This document shows positions 55,100-64,000 of a stretch of DNA of 64,000 nt, in pieces; the first letter of the stretch is position 1, and each line of letters starts with the position of its first letter. The notes below the pieces were generated by a model. That model worked only from the letters and a program-made list of their open reading frames with translations. It had not been told where the DNA came from and searched no databases. Source of the DNA: Symsagittifera roscoffensis. Taxonomy: Eukaryota; Xenacoelomorpha; Acoela; Convolutidae. The translations under genes and the position numbers were made by a program. The DNA lies in the NCBI RefSeq assembly GCF_963678635.1, contig NC_087068.1, positions 47,631,785 to 47,695,784 on the forward strand, given 5' to 3'.

Positions 55100-56095
55100 T
55101 TTGAAGGGGCGAGTAGTCGAGAGGAAGACGAAACACACATCAACAACCCCTGTTTTCGGATCCAGAAGTTCGGCTCTTACGGGGGATTTTACTACTCTCT
55201 GACACATATGAAAATGTTTAAAATCTAATTTCTGCAAGTGGGTTTTCGCGCAAAAAACTGAGTAATTTTTGTTGAAATCTTCATCCACGTGTACCAAACT
55301 CAAGCAAAAAAAATGCAAATACAATTTTCTGGGTGTTGTCAGTTTGAGCATTAACCACATTTGGTCAATGAACGTTGCCTATATGGATAAAATTGCAAAC
55401 GAGAACAGTGGTACAGATTATCTTTTAGTTGCAGTCGACGTCTTGAGTCGAGGGTTCAACCACTTCAGAACAGAATTGCAACAACTGTGAAAGATGCTTT
55501 TCTGAAAAATATCGATGACCCACTTTCTATTCCAATTAAAATATGGGTAGATCAAGGAAAAGAGTTCAAGGGTGTATTTGCTAAAACTTGTGCCGATGAA
55601 AAAATTTGAAGTTTATCATTCATACAGCGAATTCAGAATCTGTATCGCGGAACGTTTCAATAGAACGCTGAAAACTATAATTTACAAATATTTTGAGCAT
55701 TCAGGGATTTTCGTTGTTGTAATAATTTGCAACAGTTTGCAAAAACTATCAATACCCGCAAAAATGCCTCATTTAAAATGTTGCCGATTGATGTTGATCA
55801 AAACACGTTAAGAATTTGGTTCAGTTAACTTTACCCAGAGCGTTCAACTTTCATGAAACGAAATGAAGAAACAATGGTTTGAGTAGCAGCAGCCCAAAAA
55901 AATTAAATTGGGCGGCTCAGTGCGCAAATCTACATGAACGGATATCTCATTCCGAAAAAGATGTCAGCAGCGTTTTAACGACGAGCTGTTTTGAATCAAG
56001 TTTATATCAAAATTTTTCAATAGAATCGACCAGTCACTTATGTTCTAAAAACCAAAAATGGGGAGGAATTTTTCTCTAGGTTGTTTGAATCAGAG
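55100..56095 (+). pseudogene. Maverick/Polinton integrase
   Basis: The core opens with I-W-S-M-N-V-A-Y-M-D at about 55,360, where the first catalytic Asp (usual W-x-x-D) is Asn. It continues Y-L-L-V-A-V-D-V-L-S-R. The second Asp is in W-V-D-Q-G-K-E-F (55,550) and Glu in A-E-R-F-N-R-T-L-K (55,650), about 33 codons later. The C-terminal SH3/chromodomain-like part (L-G-G-S-V-R then R-F-N-D-E-L-F) follows at about 55,895-56,090. An N-terminal segment may lie at 55,130-55,350. This retroviral-type integrase inserts Polinton DNA. Several frameshifts and the lost Asp make it inactive. Confidence 0.8.
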
Positions 56096-56138
56096 ATAGT
56101 TAGCTAAAAGTTTCCGGATGACCATTCGCGACCTCGCC

Positions 56139-56579
56139 ACCAGGTGGCAGTCAACTAAAATCGTATCTTCATTCTTTCATCCATTCTTTTTTGTTGTAAA
56201 ATTTAGTCGTGGACAATCGAGCATCCATCTTTCCGTCTGTCCTTCCCTAATATTTGATGGATGTATAAAAATTATCATTTCAATCGCATAGTTGCCAATC
56301 GTCGAGCATGAAACTACTCGTCTCATTGGCCAAATGTTTTTTATCAGCCGCTGCTCCCAAAAGAAATTTTTCAAAAACACTATTCGGAAACAAGTAGGAG
56401 AAGGAGCACGCCGACGTCGTAGCGTTCCAAAGACAAGGAAAAAGAAGGCAATCAAGCAACTCAGCAAGCCCACTACTTCAAATAAACGAAAAAGGCATCT
56501 CAAAAGAACTGGAAAAAGGCAATCAAGAAACGAAGCAGACCAGGTTTTTATAACCAAACCAGTAGTTAAAGCATCGTGA
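56139..56579 (+). pseudogene. Polinton-type basic core-like protein, module B
   Basis: Starts with the CACCAGGTGGCAGTCAA block seen at 29,842. The 95-codon frame 56,292-56,579 carries G-E-G-A-R-R-R-R-S-V-P-K then many Lys/Arg. Upstream frames are damaged. Its TGA (56,577-56,579) overlaps the next gene's ATG by one base (TGATG), a compact viral-style join. By composition and position it resembles the Gly-then-Arg/Lys-rich virion core proteins of adenovirus-like elements. Confidence 0.5.
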
Positions 56580-57985
56580 TGAGACGGAAAGGAGTAGGAC
56601 AATCGTCGTCAAATTCTTTTGGCACATCTGAGCCCCCAAGATCGGTAACTCATTCAGCTCTTGATCTCTTTTCAAGTGGCCACGTACTCGTAGACTTTCA
56701 GCGAGGATATGACGAGCACTTCTTTCCTCCTACTAATGCGGATGCGCAAGTCTTAGAATTCGAACTTACGGGGTCAAAGACCGATGTTGGCGGGACTGTT
56801 ATCGACACGAGAAACATTTGGACATGGAGCTCCAGATGGTTGGGGGCAGGGACAAAATTGTCGAAATCAGAGAAAGAAGAAGGCGCGGAAGCGGTTCTCG
56901 ACAGCAGTACTCCTATTAAAACGGAAAAGCTTTTTTTGTCAATAATCTAGCAGAGAGCATTTGGCAAAATGTAGAGGTAAGTTTGAATGGAACTGTAGTA
57001 TTGTCATCTAACAATCTACATCCTTACAAGGCACTTTTAGAAGTCGATTTGTCTAGCGATGCACATTACAAACAGGATTTTTTGGCATGCCAAGGCTACG
57101 ATTTTGAAGACGATCCCACCAAATTTCAAGGCAGTACAAAACCTTATTTTAGAAATCGACCTGAATTTGTAAAATCAGGATGAAATTGGAAATAACATTT
57201 CCGACTCAACGATGCATTCTTGACCGGTATTCACAAATATCTACTACCTGGGGTTGAAGTACGCCTTCGGTTAACTCGAGCCATGAATCAATTCGTTTTG
57301 CTGAAAAATTCAACAAATTGTAAGCCCCAAAATTTTGGAATAAAATTTGTTATTGCTACTCGCCCAGACTTCACATGCTGGAACTTAGACACAAAACTCA
57401 CTTATCCATTGAACGCGCTCTTACTAGAAAAATGAACGAATACGAGTTCAAAGAAGTTGTCGCAGCGTCTTTTCTCATTTCAAGCGGAATTAGTGTTTTT
57501 TCAGAGACGACTTTTTCAACCGGGCCCCGATAAGTCGTCTACAATTGTCTATGGTGCCCGAAGAGAATTTTACAGGAGGCTATGCAACAAATCCCTTAGA
57601 TTTTAGAGATTTTGACTTGTCGTCAATTCGAGTAAATCGCGAGGAAATTTCTGTAGTTGGAATACCTATTGACATAGGAAAATGTCATGTACAAATTTAT
57701 TCGACAACAATTAGATCACTGTGATCCAATCACGACGGTAACATGATGAGTCTGTCTACTTTCCGTAACCACTTTTACCCGGTATTCACTCTTTTGAGCG
57801 ATTTGCACTTGAATGATAGCTGTGTTCGTTCAGAACTTACTGGTTCCAGGTTGGGTGTTGAATTGAAATTTGAAAAAATTACTGATGAACTTAATCACCT
57901 GATTCTACTCGGCGAACGTCGATTAGTCATATTAATTGATCGCAACAGCGAGATGATCAAAGACTCTATAGTGTACAATGGTTGA
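56579..57985 (+). pseudogene. Polinton F54H12.2-like capsid protein, module B
   Basis: The ATG at 56,579 opens a basic leader, then A-L-D-L-F-S-S and Y-D-E-H-F-F-P-P-T-N-A-D-A. Later blocks are L-E-V-D-L-S-S-D-A-H-Y-K-Q-D-F, S-T-K-P-Y-F-R-N-R (56,983-57,183), L-L-P-G-V-E-V-R-L-R-L-T-R (57,220-57,435) and, near the end, G-V-E-L-K-F and L-V-I-L-I-D-R-N (57,743-57,985). This order fits the F54H12.2-like proteins of Maverick/Polinton elements (roughly 450-500 residues), thought to be jelly-roll capsid subunits. At least four frameshifts or stops break it. Whether it is the major or minor capsid protein is not certain from sequence alone. Confidence 0.7.
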
Positions 57986-58440
57986 CAATTTTGAAATAAG
58001 CAAAGTCTGTTCTGTACGTCTTCAACTATCATGTCTCTATGGATATATTTCCAAAAATCGCCAAAAATAATTCGCTATTATCAACTCGCAATCTATAGGA
58101 ATGTTAGGCGAACATTGTCTTTTGTTAGCTTCAACTAGTGACTCTCATAGGCAACCAATTCTATATTTTAATGACCGTTTCAACAGACCGATTCACGTGT
58201 GGTTTCCCTCAATCTACAAGAGAGCTGTACAAACTCAATGCCAAAAAAAATTGCTCCCTTCACTCAAAAACAGACTTGTTTATTTTGTGGATTTTATTGG
58301 TAGTTTGTGGCTCATTGTAATTATTCAGAAACGAATGGAAAAACTCTTTTAATTAACTTTGTTTCACAAGACGAGTTAATACAGTTTGTCACTATTAAAT
58401 CTGTATCAAATTTGAAGAAAACAAGTAAGTTGCGATAAAA
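57980..58440 (+). pseudogene. Adenain-like cysteine protease of the Polinton
   Basis: Directly follows the capsid gene. Broken frames carry an N-terminal I-S-K-V-C segment and I-F-P-K, then a region around F-Y-F-N-D. The last frame has Q-K-Q-T-C-L-F-C-G-F-Y at 58,262-58,297, where C-G-x-Y fits the catalytic Cys block of adenovirus-type maturation proteases. A terminal D-E-L-I-Q-F-V follows, like the family's last helix. The catalytic His and Asp could not be placed with confidence. The enzyme would process capsid precursors. Confidence 0.5.
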
Positions 58441-58478
58441 AAAATTGAGTAAAAATAGCTGTTGTTCTATAAATGTTT

Positions 58479-59144
58479 TCATTGCTCGTCGTCTTCACTA
58501 CTGCTGCTTTCCTCGTCACTGCTGCCATCGACTACAGTGGCACCGTTGGCCCACAACTCTTGGTTGGTTTCGCAAATTGCTTTGATGACAGACAGCTTGT
58601 TGGTTATTTCTGAGGGCTTGAAGCCACTATCTATTTTTTTAAGCAGAGGAAACTTCTCAACCAATTAATAAAGGCGAATCAGTTGACTCCTTTGTGTTCG
58701 GGCATACGTAGTTTTGTTTTTCCTCAAAATTTTTTGAAGCCGCTTGTCTGGTTTGACCAAATCGCATATTGATGACATATGCATTCCTTCAAGAATGCAT
58801 TGCTGAATCCCGTTACTCGCTTCTTTATTCTTTGTTGAATAAAGATGGCCGAGTAATTGGTTTACGTTGAGGTCTTTCAAATCTTCCGCAGTTGACAGAA
58901 CAAGCTCAACCTCCTTCTCGTTTTCCTCCTCCTCCTCCTCCTCCTCCTCCTCCTCCGGACCCATTTGAACAGAGCTGTCCAGTTTTTTTGCATCTTTGTA
59001 AACTAAAACCAAACAAAAACCAAACAAAAACTCATAGCCCGGCCAGGAGCAAGCTGACAGCCGTATGCATTTGAGTTCAGCTTGACTGCTAAGCTGCTGT
59101 GTTGATTGGTTTAGAGTGTTGAATAACTCAAAATTTTGTTGCAT
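58479..59144 (-). pseudogene. Acidic protein on the opposite strand, one in-frame stop
   Basis: One reading frame runs from M at 59,144 to TGA/TAA at 58,479 with a single in-frame TAA (58,665-58,667), giving 159 and 61 codons. It has a poly-Glu stretch (58,925-58,960, from a CTC/GAG repeat), a Lys/Arg-rich middle and an acidic end (S-S-D-E-E-S-S-S-S-E-D-D-E-Q). It converges on the protease gene. Not recognised. Its preservation is better than the neighbouring Polinton genes, and it may be an accessory Polinton gene. Confidence 0.5.
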
Positions 59145-59743
59145 GAAACTCTTCAGGTTGAATTGGGCTATTTTAAGTGTAATTTAAATTTTCTTTTAAG
59201 TTTTGCTTTAATCGACAGTAACTGGAATTTTTCAAGAGCGTAAAAAACAGATTTAAATGAAACTTTGGTGAAAAGTAGTGATGAGAAAAGTGCTGTGATA
59301 AAAAAAAATGACTAAAATTTTTAAATGAGAGGGAGAAAATAAAGCTGCTGAAGTTGTAGAGCTTAAGAGAATCGTACTTTTAAGCAGAACTAGATAAAAT
59401 TTAGCTCGAAAGTAGGGCTGAGAAAAAATCTGAGACAAAGACTGAAAGTTTTATGCGAGAAACAGAAAGTAAAGCTGTTGAATTTATAGACTGACTGAAA
59501 ATGTAGAGCTGAAGAGAATGAATGCCAATATTAAAAACTGAACAGGGAAAAAATGTTTTTTTTTTTGTCCAATTGAAGGGATAAATTCACGATAGAACTA
59601 AATTTTGTTTATTATTTTTTAAAAATACCGCATTTACAACCTATAGCCAATCTTAATACATAGAGAACCTATAGCTTGTCTTGATACTTAGAAAATTATA
59701 GACAATCTTAATACAAAGGACCCTGTATTCTTCTACGATTATT
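59145..59743. other. No recognisable gene; short internal repeats
   Basis: AAAGCTGCTGAAGTTGTAGAGCTTAAGAGAAT-like text occurs twice in diverged form (59,341 and 59,473). Three units of about 33 bp (AACCTATAGC.AATCTTAATAC-like) lie at 59,637-59,718. A reverse-complement relative is near 44,250-44,275. Confidence 0.5.
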
Positions 59744-60482
59744 TTTGTCTCGGAAATCCATTATAATCGATTGAAATCCGTGAGGGTTTGATGCAGATGT
59801 ACATTTTGTCACTATGATACGTCACTTGATACAAAGGAAAAAACATTACGTCAATTAGGCAAATACCTTACGGGGGTGGGGTGAGTAATGATTTAGAATG
59901 AAGGGGGGTTAATTGATAATTACAATGGTTGAACTCCCAGTTTATCCCCCTCAATCCTCTCGCTCTTCACGTGTAAATGGTAAATTGGTAAACTGGGTGG
60001 CGAGGAGTGGGTTGGAAAAATGGTAGGCTCAGAGATAGATGTGGTTTGGATTTGTGTTTTGCTAATAACTGTATAAAACATGAAATTGTATATCTTGCAA
60101 AATTTGCAAAATTTCTGCAAAATAATTCATTTTAATTCAAACAAGAAAATGTGTCATTTCTGATTGAATGGTTTAGATTAGCTTTTTAAAAAAAAATACG
60201 ATGAACTACCGTGACAAAATTTAAACGATTTCAGTGCCAAAAATAATGGATTGTAATTGATTATAACGGATTACAAGGGAAAATATATTTTTCTCGAAAA
60301 TAATCATATAAACTGACGTAATAATAAATTTTGTGGTCTAATTTTTGCATCTGTAATGGATTATTTTTGTATCAAAAATCCATTATAATCGAATAAAATC
60401 CACAAGGGCTCGGTGCAGATTTACATTTTGTCAATTTCTAGGTCACTTGTTACAAAAGAGGACACAATACGTCAATTAGTTA
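59744..60482. repeat. Dispersed repeat, right copy, with terminal direct repeats
   Basis: The central part matches 43,744-44,230 in the same orientation. The ends at 59,744-59,866 and 60,362-60,482 are themselves similar (TCCATTATAATCGA, CATTTTGTCA, ACGTCAATTAG). This suggests an element of about 740 bp with direct terminal repeats of about 120 bp. No coding capacity. Confidence 0.6.
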
Positions 60483-60569
60483 TGCTACTTCTCTTTGACC
60501 TTCCTTATTGTTTTGGATTCCACGGAAAAAATAGCTAAAACACTGTATTGCTCAAAACCCTTCCAAAAA

Positions 60570-60905
60570 CAGGCACCTTTGCGGAATCCGCAACAAAAAT
60601 TTGTTGAATCCGCAACAAATTTTGCGGAAGCTGGAACAGGTGGTGGAATTCATGAACAAATAAAAAACATGTGTTTAGTAATTTTAGGCTGTCGCTAAAT
60701 CCGCAACTGTAAGTGGAATCCGCAAAATTTAAGCAGAATCCGCAAGTTGTAACCGGATTCAGCTAATTGTGAGCAGAATCCGCAAATATTGTAAGCGGAG
60801 TCCGCCTAAATTTGCGGAATCCAATTATGATTACAGAATCCGCTTGAACTTGCGGAATCCGGAACAACTAACTAAATTTGCTCGTTGCGGAATCCGCAAC
60901 AAAAA
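60570..60905. repeat. Cluster of TTGCGGAATCCGCAA-type palindromes
   Basis: About a dozen copies or half-copies of GCGGAATCCGCAA, roughly 20 bp apart between 60,700 and 60,860. Perfect 15-bp versions (TTGCGGA-A-TCCGCAA) lie at 60,579-60,593 and 60,885-60,899. A related segment lies at 27,640-27,750. Confidence 0.75.
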
Positions 60906-61900
60906 TAATATGCCGACAAACTATACATTACAGGTATTTGAACTCGGTATCCACAGAAGTTTTGTAGGTGGAATCCACTTACATTTTAGAACATGTTTAA
61001 CGACTCGTTTCTGGAATCCAGCAACATAAAAACACGAAATTGTGCGCCTATCCAGTGCACAGTTTGGCCTCGTAGTGATATAATTACGGAGGTTATACGT
61101 TACAAGTGGGGGTGCCAATAGGGAACGAGATCTTTTCTAGACGTAAAATCTAAGTTCGGTATCAACATGTACAATAGTTCAAGTCGATGTTCATATCCTA
61201 GCTCAGTAACAGAAACCTGCCTAGGTTTTTCACAATTTTTTTCCTGTTGGGTTAAATTTTACCAAAAAAAAATTTTTTTTTCGTATTATTTTTCATATAT
61301 TGTCTATAGTGTACAAAATACTGAAGTGAATAAATAATATGATATGTTGACAAAAACAGGTCAGACAGTTGTTAGGTTTTTAAATCGTAATTTCTTTGTC
61401 GCAATCAAAATGTCGTAATGGACCAAGATTTTGAGCTCCGAGGGTTAAACTGCCCAAACCACTGTAGAAAAAAACTTATTTGCATGGAATCGTAATTTGT
61501 GAAGATCATTTATCCACTAAGAGAAAGACTTACATGCAAGCTGTTCAACCAAGGGCAGATATAGGAGTTTCTCAAAGGGGTGAGAAATGCTAAGCTATCT
61601 GCTAATAACTAATGGATAAAACTATCTCAAAAGGTTGAATTAGAATTGGTTACGAATAATTAGTTGCATTGAATGAAAGTTGAGAAATGTAATCTTTCAA
61701 CAGTATCAAAAGAGTGGTCTTTTTAGTTAGTTCATGAATGGTAGTTGGCGGGAGACCTGTCCCGACCTTGACCTTTAGTGATATCAAACATACATATAAT
61801 GGACGGCTCAATATGACGTTACTGTCGTACCACGTTTCTCCCCTTCTAAAATTTGTAATACTCCGACATGACAAACTAGATAATAGCACTAGTGGTATGT
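60906..61900. other. No recognisable gene
   Basis: Sequence between the palindrome cluster and the second Ty3 element. It may include that element's 3' LTR, but the partner LTR is outside the window, so it cannot be delimited. Confidence 0.4.
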
Positions 61901-62842
61901 TTACCAGAAAAGTTTCAGAATTTCAGTTTTCATTTTTCTCAATTGTTTCTCGACTACTCCTTTTTTAACATGTCTTTTAAAAACTCTCATGATCTTTTTC
62001 GGTGTTGGTGGAGAAGATGAAAGTTTACCAACAGATATGTTTTCTACGTTAGGTGCAGTTTTGGGCGATGGGTCGATTGCTTGGTCCTGAGAGATTTCTT
62101 TCACCGCTTGTCTGACCGGGCTTCCATAAAACCGTGTTTGTTTCTTCGGTCCTGCTGACAATCTCGAGGAATTTGAATTTGAATCGTCATCTAGATCGTC
62201 TGTATCTGGGGAAGGTGCCTTTTTCTACTTTTTCTGATTGGAAAAACTCATTTTACTGTGTTGAGGCTGAGGATGTTGGTTAATTTGAGGGCTCTAGTCG
62301 TCTCCCTCCGACAAAATCGGGATCCATCCTTGAGCATTTGGAAAAACCTGTTTCGGTTTTGAACTCGAAGGTGATTTTGCGGGTGATTTTGGTGTGAGAT
62401 TTTGCTTGTGCGGGACGATTGTCCCTCCCGATTTTTTTGGGCTGTGTTGAACTGGATCGGTTACCTCTTCTATAAAAGGTCAATTTCCGGTCGTAGCATT
62501 AATTTTGATTCGTAGGTTGATGAATTTTGGTCCCAAAGCGGGCTGGTGGTCCCCTCAGTAATGTGGCGGGGGATGACATGGCGATGGGGGTATAATTACC
62601 CCTCCCGAACTTGATGACGACAAATTTAGGTCCAAGATTGGATTAACTGGCTTCGCCTCTGCTCCTGAAAAGGTGGGTTGCTCTGATGTGAATCTCCCCT
62701 CGGTCAACTTTGGGGCAATTTTTCCTAATCTGGCTGTCAGTTTTGGGGGCGGCGGTATTACAGAGGTCTTTGCGGACAACCTTTTCACTTTAGGTGACAG
62801 TGGAGCTAGATCGTCCTCTAAGGTCGTTGTTGTGCTGTCCTG
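61901..62842 (-). pseudogene. Ty3/gypsy Pol C-terminal tail (Pro/Ser-rich), second element
   Basis: Continues the frame of 63,559-62,846 past a single TAA (62,843-62,845) to 62,555, then through frameshifts to 61,901. It is rich in Pro, Ser and Lys: K-L-T-A-R-L-G-K-I-A-P-K-L, later T-R-F-Y-G-S-P-V-R. It looks like the disordered tail that follows integrase in some Ty3 lineages. It is probably not a separate gene. Confidence 0.5.
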
Positions 62843-63575
62843 TTATCTGGGTCTCTTGGTCCTATTCTGTCCGGCTTGTTTTGTTGAACTTTGTTTGCCT
62901 GAAAGATAATCATCTTTCAACCTAAGAGCTATACGGTTTTTCCGGATAGCTTTGCTCGATGTGGTCGTAAAAGTGTTTTCCAAAATTTGTGTAATGTGGT
63001 CATTGAAAGGTCTAAATAACTCCTTGCCGGATCTCCTGTCCAGATTTTTACGAAATACCTCTACTTTAGACGGATCCAAAAGTAATAAATTATGTAGATT
63101 ACTCTGCGATTTCGAACTGTCCATTTCGGAATGTCGGCTCTGAATCTCAACGTTCCCGATGTAAGATTGCTCCTGAATGATGCGGCCAATATCTGATTCC
63201 TGTCCGTCAACGTCGTCAAGGCTTCTGCTCCCTTTTTTTGCGTCAATGCTCTTCAGCGTCATCCGTTCATTAGCTGACTTAGCTAACTTTTCCAGTGCTT
63301 GATAGAAAGGTGTCTCTGAGATTGACGTGGTGGGGCCTCCAAAGCTAGGTGTGACATCTGGGCTACTAGACCCTTTCTTCACGATCTTCACTTTAGTTCT
63401 GCTGTCACAGTTCTCCCTTTTTTTTCTGCGGCTAGCACGTCCCTTTCTAAGTTCCTGAAGTCTAATTTTAATTTGGATTTTAATTTTTTGGACCTTGATG
63501 ACCATTCGAATTAGGTTTTCTTCCGAACTGTAGCTCGAAAGACGAAGAATTGGTAACACTGTTTCTATTAATTTT
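62843..63575 (-). pseudogene. Ty3/gypsy post-integrase domain, second element
   Basis: A 238-codon open frame (63,559-62,843), the longest in the window. It has a basic start (K-I-K-I-Q-I-K-I-R-L-Q-E-L-R-K-G-R), a Ser-rich middle and a conserved-looking block (L-L-L-L-D-P-S-K-V-E-V-F-R-K-N-L-D-R) ending in R-I-A-L-R-L-K-D-D-Y. I judge it the tail of the integrase polyprotein next to it, joined by a frameshift near 63,560. It ends at one TAA, after which the same frame stays open. Confidence 0.55.
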
Positions 63576-63996
63576 TATGTCCTCTATAATTGTTTTTAAA
63601 GCAAATTCAATACTTTCGGACTTTTTCTCCAGTTGCATCACTCCTAATTTCCTTTTGATGGTCTGAATTATTCTTTCAACTAGTGTCGCCTACTTGGCAG
63701 AAAATATGTTTGATCCCCTTAGAAACGCAAAAAAAATGACTGCATTGTTTTTTGAAACCTGAATACTGGTCTGTCCTAATCGATTTTGGGATAGAATGAA
63801 TAGTGACATAGTCCTTTAGGAATTTCAAGATCTTTTTGGCACCTGTTGTTCTGGTTAACATAACTGAAGGATATTTAGAGTAGCGGTCGATAGCAACCAG
63901 AATGTAAATTTGGACCCCTGCTCCATCCAAAAGAAGTCCTGCATAGTCTAAACGATTTTCTCGGTTAGATCTGTTCAATAATGGAGGAGGCTTCAA
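63560..63996 (-). pseudogene. Ty3/gypsy integrase core, second element (runs off the window)
   Basis: The frame 63,996-63,676 carries R-L-D-Y-A-G (first Asp), I-L-V-A-I-D-R-Y-S-K-Y-P, I-P-K-S-I-R-T-D-Q-Y-S-G-F (second Asp) and F-C-Q-V-G-D. After a small frameshifting loss near 63,685 another frame continues L-V-E-R-I-I-Q-T-I-K-R-K-L (catalytic Glu). All three DDE residues are present. RT and upstream domains would lie to the right of the window. It differs clearly from the Ty3 copies at 0-11 kb. Confidence 0.75.
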
Positions 63997-64000
63997 CGAG

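Noticed and set aside
44400-59700. Polinton packaging ATPase and terminal inverted repeats
   Set aside because: Looked for a P-loop ATPase between the other genes and for inverted ends; found neither convincingly, so not annotated.
1-64000. CRISPR array or bacterial operon
   Set aside because: Repeats are not evenly spaced with unique spacers, and gene structure and elements are eukaryotic.

Overview
This is a 64-kb stretch of AT-rich eukaryotic DNA, almost certainly from an invertebrate animal. The evidence is the element mix (Ty3/gypsy, BEL/Pao and Maverick/Polinton), intron-like splice sites, poly(CAA) and other microsatellites, and the absence of bacterial gene packing. I cannot name the species. 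Nearly every recognisable reading frame belongs to a mobile element and is broken by stops or frameshifts. Family calls come from reading the translations by eye; no search was run.

Layout. (1) 1-11.5 kb and 20.5-21.3 kb: a decayed Ty3/gypsy element on the minus strand. Its RT-RNase H-integrase portion occurs as copies about 3.3 kb apart (6.9-10.3 kb, 3.6-6.9 kb, and a partial copy at 1-1.2 kb). A BEL/Pao gag remnant and another integrase tail lie between the second and third copies. (2) 11.59-19.94 kb: a nearly full-length but dead BEL/Pao element on the plus strand, with two LTRs, PBS, gag, protease, RT/RNase H and integrase. It sits inside the Ty3 element, and both LTRs carry a tRNA-like sequence. 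(3) 21.3-29.6 kb: mostly non-coding, with a 1.19-kb tandem duplication that may carry a duplicated 72-75-bp exon. A 200-N assembly gap lies at 29,642-29,841. (4) 29.84-31.44 kb: a fragment of a Polinton capsid module. (5) 31.6-39.3 kb: a tRNA-like sequence, a pair of 1.1-kb direct repeats, tRNA-5'-half-like motifs beside an 18-G run, an (AT)n tract and a fold-back hairpin. (6) 40.4-43.4 kb: the best candidate for a host gene. It has a signal-peptide exon and a PAN/apple-like terminal exon in matching splice phase; possible EGF-like exons and a 533-bp tandem repeat lie between them. (7) 44.4-59.2 kb: a larger decayed Maverick/Polinton. It is preceded by an array of GTTCACA/TGTGAAC palindromes. 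In order it holds a capsid-associated protein, a PC4-like protein, protein-primed DNA polymerase B, unrecognised proteins including a Cys-rich one, CAA/Gln-rich remnants, an integrase, a basic core-like protein, a capsid protein of the F54H12.2-like family and an adenain-like protease, plus an acidic minus-strand gene. Partial copies of a dispersed repeat flank it in direct orientation. (8) 59.7-61.1 kb: dispersed repeats and a cluster of TTGCGGAATCCGCAA-type palindromes about 20 bp apart. (9) 61.9-64.0 kb: the integrase end and long tail of a second Ty3 element on the minus strand, running off the right edge.

The Polinton genes would together form a self-replicating, virion-like element (replication by PolB, insertion by integrase, capsid, core protein and protease). 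No packaging ATPase or terminal inverted repeats were found. Every core gene is damaged, so the element is best read as a fossil.
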